A stretch of DNA of 64,000 nucleotides from Jimgerdemannia flammicorona (Eukaryota; Mucoromycota; Endogonomycetes; Endogonales; Endogonaceae): the NCBI GenBank assembly GCA_003990745.1, contig RBNI01000001.1, positions 1-64,000 of the forward strand. The letters are read 5' to 3'. The notes under the pieces were generated by a model. It made no database searches and had not been told where the DNA came from. It was given only the letters and a program-made list of their open reading frames with translations. A program made the position numbers and the translations under genes. This document shows positions 58,494 to 64,000 of the stretch, piece by piece. Within the stretch, counting starts at the first letter, position 1, and each line of letters opens with the position of its first letter.

Positions 58494-58635
58494 AGTAAGT
58501 TCTTTATTTTCCTGATTTACTTCCTATTTATTTCTAATTTCATTTTGATTTCTGATTCCTAATTATGTTTCTGTTTATTTATTCTAAATATACATATATC
58601 TTAGATATACAATATATTTTTTTTAGTACCTTGTA

Positions 58636-59012
58636 GCTTAAAGGCAGATTAAAGACAGGTCTGTATCAGGTTAAATACAGGTCAGAGTCAGGTTATATAT
58701 ATTTCTTGGATCAGGTCACATATATTTCTTGGATCAGGTCACATATATTTCTTGGATCAGGTCACATATATTTCTTGGGTTGGGTTAAAGATAGGTTACA
58801 TATAATTCCAGGTCAGGTTAAAGATGGGTGATATACATTTCCAGGTCAGATTAAAGATGGGTGACATTTAATTCTAGATCAGGTTAAATATGGGTAACAT
58901 ATATTTCCAGGTCAGGTTAAAGATGGGTGACATATATTTTCAGGTCAGGTTAAAGATGGGTGATGTATAATTCTGAGTCAGGTTAAATATATATATACAT
59001 GGGTCAGCTTGG
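58636..59012. repeat. hAT right subterminal repeat array
   Basis: Inverted relatives of the left array (GTTAAAGATGGGTGA units) are joined to four tandem copies of a 23-bp unit (AGGTCACATATATTTCTTGG core, 58,683-58,775). Confidence 0.8.
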
Positions 59013-59026
59013 GTTGTGATGCACTA

Positions 59027-59034
59027 CTTCTGGT
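59027..59034. repeat. hAT target-site duplication, right
   Basis: CTTCTGGT, partner of 38,681-38,688. The gypsy C integrase frame resumes inside it. Confidence 0.85.
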
Positions 59035-59891
59035 AAACCCTCTTCAAGACTCTGAGAATCCAATTGGCTATATCTACTGTCTTTTATCTACAAACTGATG
59101 GACAAACTGAGTGCATGAACAGAACTCTAAAACAAATACTTAGAAACTATGTTTCTTATGAGCAAGATGATTGGGATATCTATCTGACTTATATGGAGTT
59201 TGTATATAACAACACTGTTCAATCATCTACTGGTCTTTCCCCTTTCTGGTTACTCCATGGTTAAGATTCTAAGACTCTTACAAGTCTATTCTCTTTCAAG
59301 AAAACCAGTCAAATACAAGTTTCAACTACTAAGAACCTTACAGACAAAATGGATAAACTACTTAAGATTGCTACTGCGAATCTTCAGAAAGCTCAATAGC
59401 ATCAAGCTAAGTATACTGATAAGAAATGCCATAATGTTACTTATACTATTGGAGATCAAGTCCTACTGTCTACTGAGAACCTCAAGATACAATCTCAAGT
59501 CAACTGCTCTTTAAACAAGTTCCAACCCAAGTATATTGAACCTTTTGAGATTACTGAACAAGTCTCTGCATCCTCCTACCACCTCAAGCTATCTGAAATC
59601 ATGAGAGTACACCCAGTCTTTTATGTATCACACCTCAAGACCTGAAACCATTTACCACTCTACCCTGGTCGAATTCCTAAGCCTTCTGCCCCTGTGATTA
59701 TTGAAGACCATATTGAGTATGAAGCTGAGAAAATCCTTGACAAACGAATCTGCTACCACCATCCTGAATACCTAGTCAAGTGGATGGGTTATCCTGAATA
59801 TGATGCTACCTGGAAACCACTGGTCAACCTCAAGAACTCTCAAGATCTAGTTCAAGACTTTGAGACAAAATGCATTGCCCAATCCCTATAG
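59035..59891 (+). pseudogene. Gypsy C integrase (second half) and chromodomain
   Basis: The integrase resumes with TLFKTLRIQLAISTVFY and the catalytic Glu in TDGQTECMNRT, then NNTVQSSTGLSPFWLLHG. A frame change follows. The GPF/Y-type module reads PKYIEPFEI with Gly mutated to Glu. The C-terminal 65 codons (59,694-59,891) are open and form a chromodomain: IEYEAEKILDKR, YLVKWMGYPEYDATWKPL, then a helical end. Chromodomains on chromovirus integrases are believed to tether integration to H3K9-methylated chromatin. Confidence 0.87.
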
Positions 59892-60192
59892 TGACTTCCT
59901 TGGATTATCAATGACCTATGGCAATGATCAGTGCCTTATGCATCAGAAGTTTACTTTGGAACCCTAGAACCAGCAGAACATTTAATGAATAAGAAGTCCA
60001 CTGAAATGAAGCTACTAGCTGGGTTCAAACTCCTCTCAGTTGATTAGTCTGGTAATAGGCCCTCTGCCCTATATAAGAATGGCCAATCTCTGCCAATGTG
60101 CCAATTCAAGTTTGAGAAATTTTGGTTAAATATATCTAGTCTCATGTTATCTAAGAACTCAATGAGGACATTAGTTCTTAAAGAGAGAGGAA
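59892..60192 (+). other. Gypsy C 3' non-coding region and polypurine tract
   Basis: The 300 bp after the chromodomain stop hold no frame. AAAGAGAGAGGAA just before the 3' LTR (60,180-60,192) is the polypurine tract that would prime plus-strand DNA. Confidence 0.7.
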
Positions 60193-60656
60193 TATAACAA
60201 TTTCACAGTCATATTTAGTCTTAATATATTTTTGCATCTTTTAGTTAGTCTTTTCTTATCATTTCTTAAATATTCTACTATGTTCCATCACCTTCTACTT
60301 ACTTAGAAACCTTCTCTCAGTATCTAGACACCACTAGAACATTCTTGTCTTTCCTTGGCACCAAGCATCTTGTCTTAGCTAGTTATAGAACCTTTCAGAA
60401 CATTGTAGAATAGTATTAGTCAGCTTTGCTGAGAACCTATTTCTTGGCATTTCTCTTTCTTTCCAAAATCCTTCTGGAACTATCTTTCAGATCATGTATA
60501 AATATCCTTGTTCTCTGCCTGAATAAAGCTCAGAATATTTTCTCCCAGAAATCCTTTGAGAATACTTGAACCTTTAAGTATCTATTTGAACTACTTTAGG
60601 TCAACCAGAACTTCCAGATTTAGCTACTTCCTCTTAAAGAAACTAGAACTGTTACA
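60193..60656 (+). repeat. 3' LTR of gypsy C
   Basis: 464 bp, the same length as the 5' LTR. TATAAATA lies at 60,497-60,504 and AATAAA at 60,522-60,527. It ends TGTTACA and is followed by CTCAG. Confidence 0.9.
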
Positions 60657-62060
60657 CTCAGAGTCAGAAGCAGGCCTAGCTACAATTTTACCTGAAACTG
60701 AAATTAATACTGAACTAGAACTAGCTTTTGAATTAAGCTCATCTGAAATCTGATATACAACTGATACTATCTACTTTGATGCTGAACAAACTCAACTATA
60801 AGGAGACTAAAGCAAAGAGAAGGAGGAGGAGTATCTTAGTAAATTTGATCCTAGATATACTACTGAAGAAGACATATCTCCATCAGGACAAAACATATCT
60901 ATATAACAACAGATAGTTATCTATCAAGCCCTTATACCAGACTTACAACAGTTACTTCAGCAACTTATACAGACTCAAAGAACACCATCACACTCTGCAC
61001 CAGTATCTCAAGTTATACCAGTAACCTCACTACTAGTAGTTCAACTGCCTTCAGTAAATAATATGACAAACTAACAGATTCTAGACCTTATAGCTCAGGT
61101 AGCTATAATGGTAGCAACCATTACTGCCTTAGTTGAACAGAATCAACCAATAAAAAGTCTGAGCCTACCTACCTTTAATGGTACTGCACAAGAAGTCCAA
61201 AGCTTCATTAGTATAGTTGATACTAACTTTGAAGCCAACCAATTGATCAATAAATAAGTTGCTGACTGCCTTCTGATAAACAATCAAAACTATACTCTAG
61301 AACAACTCTTTGCTACTACTACAGCTTATGTCTGCTAAGTTGTTATATTCTTCTAAGAATCTACTGAAGAATGGTGGCAAACTCTTTCTGAAAAACCCCT
61401 CACATAAGACACCTGATCTGTAGTCATTACCCAAAATGCAGCAAATAATACCCCTGAGTATAGAGACCACCCTGCAGCCCCTAGACTCAAACAGCTCATG
61501 ATTGCTCAATATTGCAGTAAAACTCAGATTGCCAAATCTCGAGTTAAACTCTGCAACCTCAAATTTGATATATATGGTAAAGAGGAATTTGAAACCTTCT
61601 GTACAAAACTTGAGTCACTCCTGAGCACTGTTAGCCTAGGATATATTGCCAATGATGAAGTATAAAATGGTATATGAGTAGACCATTTATTTGATATACT
61701 ATCTGAATGGCTTACAAGAAAAATTCAATAACAAGAATGCTCAGTTGGTTATAATCACCAACAATGGTGTCTGGTAAGAATCAAGACTATAGTCAAGTGA
61801 ATCTTAATAGCTGGACCAATTCTGCCTCAAAGACAATTCAATAACAAGGAAAAACTTAAACCAAGAAAGAAGAACCCAAGTATGAAGCACCCTGAGCTCC
61901 TTTCACATCCACCTTCTAGACACCTCAAAATCCTAAACTCACTCAGCTAAGTACCTTCAAGAAACTCACTGAAGGAGAAAGAAATAAACTTTGAAGAAGC
62001 AAAGTATACTTCTATTGTTGAAAGATAGGATACATGGCCAGTACCTATCTCAATCAAAAA
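60657..62060 (+). pseudogene. Gypsy D gag
   Basis: After an acidic N-terminal part, the capsid region reads LPTFNGTAQEVQSFISIVDT, then ESTEEWWQTL, MIAQYCSKTQIAKSRVKLCN and FETFCTKLESLL. The knuckle region near 62,007-62,048 reads YFYC, a TGA codon, then KIGYMASTY, a CCHC in which three of four ligands are replaced by Tyr. All of these can be explained by G-to-A or C-to-T changes. The copy is inactive. Confidence 0.72.
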
Positions 62061-62183
62061 CCTCTAACAACAATATGAGTAACTGTTACTACTCTACATC
62101 ATCTCAACAATCTGATCACCAAGATAGTAGACTTTATTAAGTTAAGGCCAACTGCTATAGCCCCAACTAAAGAAAGTTAAAAA

Positions 62184-62900
62184 GCAGCTGGAAATAACCT
62201 ATATGTAGCTGAAGAAGCTATAGTTTCCAACCAAGAAGTCAAGTAAGTCTATACAGAGATCAGCATTCAAATTTCCAAAGAAAATATTAGAAGAATATGC
62301 CATCATAGCAGCCTAGCATTGAAAGGACTCTCAGTAGAAGGAGAAGTCATTAACAAAGATTATATAGGCAAAATCATTGTTCTCATCTGAAATCATAGCT
62401 AGATACTATTCAAAATCTCTATTGGTTTTTGTATTGCTCAAATTCTATTCAAAAAAATTGAGTTAACTCTGATAGTTAAGGAAGTCCCTGAACTATAGCC
62501 TACTATCTGAGAATCCAAAGAATTTGACTCATCAAACAAGACCTCAGCCCAAACTACTACAAATAAAAAAGAATAATTCTATAAGAAAATCAAAGATAGA
62601 TTTATACCAAGTAGCTAATGCTCCTATAGTATTGGAATGTACTCTTTCTGAATGATTAACAATTGCTTCTCTTGTATCAATGAACTGTCCCAAAGGAGAA
62701 CCAATAGAAGGAAAGCTCTTACAACTGAAATCACTACTATTAGATCAGACAAACTGCTTACACTCCAAGCTTTTGTCAATTGAGTATCTGTTAAGATTAT
62801 GATAGATAGCAGTACCTCAGGCAACTTTATTAATGAAGAAACAGCCAACAGACTCAAGGTCCTGACCTCTCCAGTACAACAGACTCAAGTAGTTATCACA
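62184..62900 (+). pseudogene. Gypsy D dUTPase and protease
   Basis: Motif 1 is AAGNNLYVAEEA (62,184 onward; the usual Asp reads Asn). Motif 2 is HSSLALKGLSV. Motif 3 is GEVINKDYIGKIIVLI (the catalytic Asp reads Asn), motif 4 is FCIAQILF and motif 5 is SKEFDSSN (to 62,537). The retropepsin follows as IMIDSSTSGNFINE at about 62,799-62,840, with DSG altered to DSS. The order dUTPase-protease matches families B and C. Confidence 0.75.
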
Positions 62901-63239
62901 AACTGATAGAACCTCCCATATTATTAGTAAGGAAGTCTGCAATCTACTCTTCTGAATTAGTGACTATTGAGTATATATTATACTCTAGATTATACTACTG
63001 CTGAATAACAAAATCATTCTTGAAACCCTATGATTAAAATAAGAGAACCTTATGATTGATTGGGTAAACTATTCTCTGACCATTAACTATAAGGCAAAAA
63101 AGACCCACTCAGTTCTAGTGACTCTGGCTTAAAGATCACCCACATCAATAAACTACAACTCAAGAAATTGGCCAAGAAATGTCCTCTCTTTGCTATCTCC
63201 AACTGACTATTCAAAGAAAAATCTGAGAACCTCAAAGAA

Positions 63240-64000
63240 GACTTTTCTAAAGTTGACAGTCATGTTAGACCATTATTCTAATATATTTCCAAAGAAATTC
63301 CCAAAAGGTCTACTACCTAAATAAGCAGTAGACCATGCCATCAAGACCATCCCAGATGCCAAGCCCACCATTAAGTCAATCTACTATATATCTCTAAAAG
63401 AAATCAATATACTTAAGAAAGAGATCAATGAACTTCTAGAACAAGGATTCATTAGACCCAGTATATTATTCTATAGTACACCAGTCCTCTTTATTGTCAA
63501 GAAAGAAGAAGACCTATAAATGTACATTGATTACTATGACCTCAATGAACAAACTATCAAGAATTGTTGCCCACTACTCCAAATCGATGAAATATTCAAT
63601 AGACTTACTAACCCACAATTCATGAGCTCTTTTGACCTATAAAATAGTTACTGACAAATTATCATGAAAGAAGAAGATATCTATAAAACTGCCTTCCAAA
63701 TCTGCTATAGATATTTTGGTTCTTAGTTATGTCTTTTGGCTAAACTAATACTCTAGCAACCTTTCAGATACTGATGAATATCATCCTATACCCATACCTA
63801 GACAAATTTATTATTATCTATATTAACAATATTCTAGTCTCTAGCAAAATCCTAAAGAAATATCTTGAATATCTTAAACTAGTACTACTGAAGCTCTGAG
63901 AAAACAGACTCTTTGCAAAACTCAGCAAATATAAATTCCTTCTGAAGAAAATTCAATTCTTTAGATACATTATCACTTTTAATGAAATCAAAGTAGATCT
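63240..64000 (+). pseudogene. Gypsy D reverse transcriptase, cut by window end
   Basis: The RT palm reads INELLEQGFIRPS, TPVLFIVKKEEDL, IDYYDLNEQTIKN and a decayed FMSSFDL. The catalytic site is YINN at 63,819-63,830 in place of YxDD, with both Asp codons changed to Asn by G-to-A. The segment after 63,850 continues the connection region. Confidence 0.8.

Larger units (their letters stand above)
38689..59026 (-). mobile_element. hAT-superfamily transposon, about 6 kb plus two nested elements
   Basis: The ends read TAGTGC and GCACTA, followed inward by AACCCAA and CTGACCCAT on both sides, with an 8-bp target duplication. Long inverted arrays of a roughly 33-bp subterminal repeat occupy both ends. 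A hAT transposase relic lies inside on the minus strand. The 20.3-kb span includes gypsy A3 (9.86 kb) and a Penelope-like element (4.49 kb). Confidence 0.87.
34226..60656 (+). mobile_element. Gypsy C, chromodomain-bearing Ty3/gypsy, split by a hAT
   Basis: Matching 464-bp LTRs at 34,226-34,689 and 60,193-60,656 bound the element. Flanks CTCTG (34,221-34,225) and CTCAG (60,657-60,661) are a 5-bp target duplication with one difference. Removing the hAT (38,689-59,026) and its 8-bp duplication leaves an element of about 6.1 kb with gag, dUTPase, protease, RT, RNase H, integrase and a C-terminal chromodomain. Chromodomain gypsy elements (chromoviruses) are thought to target heterochromatin. Confidence 0.9.
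60657..64000 (+). mobile_element. Gypsy D, internal part, runs off the window
   Basis: This is a plus-strand Ty3/gypsy relic into whose 5' coding part gypsy C inserted. Order: gag, eroded CCHC, dUTPase, protease, RT. It is strongly AT-shifted, with stops every 20-60 codons. It is the outermost and therefore oldest layer of the right-hand nest. Confidence 0.78.

Noticed and set aside
1..64000. CRISPR arrays, rRNA or tRNA genes, bacterial operons
   Set aside because: No regularly spaced repeats, no cloverleaf with A/B boxes and no rRNA signature noticed on either strand; the context is eukaryotic.

Overview
This window looks like repeat-dense heterochromatin of a filamentous fungus. Almost all of it consists of transposable elements nested in one another, and no ordinary single-copy host gene is convincingly present. 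The evidence for a fungus is the mix of Ty3/gypsy families (one with a C-terminal chromodomain), a Tad1-like LINE, a hAT, a Tc1/mariner and a Penelope-like element, plus a retrocopy of a heterochromatin protein 1 (HP1/Swi6) mRNA. Its chromoshadow domain looks closer to Ascomycota than to Basidiomycota, but I cannot name the species. Most elements show C-to-T and G-to-A decay: CG is scarce, CAG, CAA and TGG read as stops, and CGA reads as TGA. This fits RIP-like or methylation-driven mutation. The HP1 retrocopy and the Penelope-like element keep many CG dinucleotides and look young.

Left part (1-10,553): a plus-strand Ty3/gypsy element (family A, copy A1; its 5' end lies outside the window) runs through gag, protease, a dUTPase-like domain, RT, RNase H and integrase into a 1.3-kb 3' LTR. 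Its gag is split by the HP1 retrocopy (495-1679; 14-bp target duplication, poly(A) tail). Its protease is split by a Tc1 element (2227-3830; TA duplication). The window opens inside the poly(A) tail of another retro-insertion.

Middle part (10,554-34,225): an AT-saturated minus-strand gypsy relic (family B) is followed by an old minus-strand LINE. A younger 5'-truncated copy of the same LINE sits inside it (16,157-19,999; 11-bp duplication). Next come a foldback/MITE element (20,375-20,856) and the complete minus-strand gypsy A2 (20,857-31,218), which is inserted into the last bases of that MITE. The stretch 31,232-34,225 holds a coiled-coil fragment, an unrecognised decayed reading frame, and probably the 5' part of a further gypsy element (family D).

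Right part (34,226-64,000): this is four levels of nesting. Gypsy D is split by gypsy C, a chromodomain element (34,226-60,656; 464-bp LTRs). Gypsy C's integrase is split by a hAT transposon (38,689-59,026; 8-bp duplication). The hAT in turn contains gypsy A3 (39,142-49,004) and an apparently endonuclease-less Penelope-like element (53,195-57,679). Gypsy D resumes at 60,657 and runs off the window.

The most striking result is that all four gypsy families (A, B, C, D) carry a recognisable dUTPase domain. In A it lies between protease and RT, inside what appears to be a single gag-pol frame of about 2,510 codons. In B, C and D it lies between gag and protease. In this window, dUTPase carriage is the rule for Ty3/gypsy elements, in two different polyprotein architectures.
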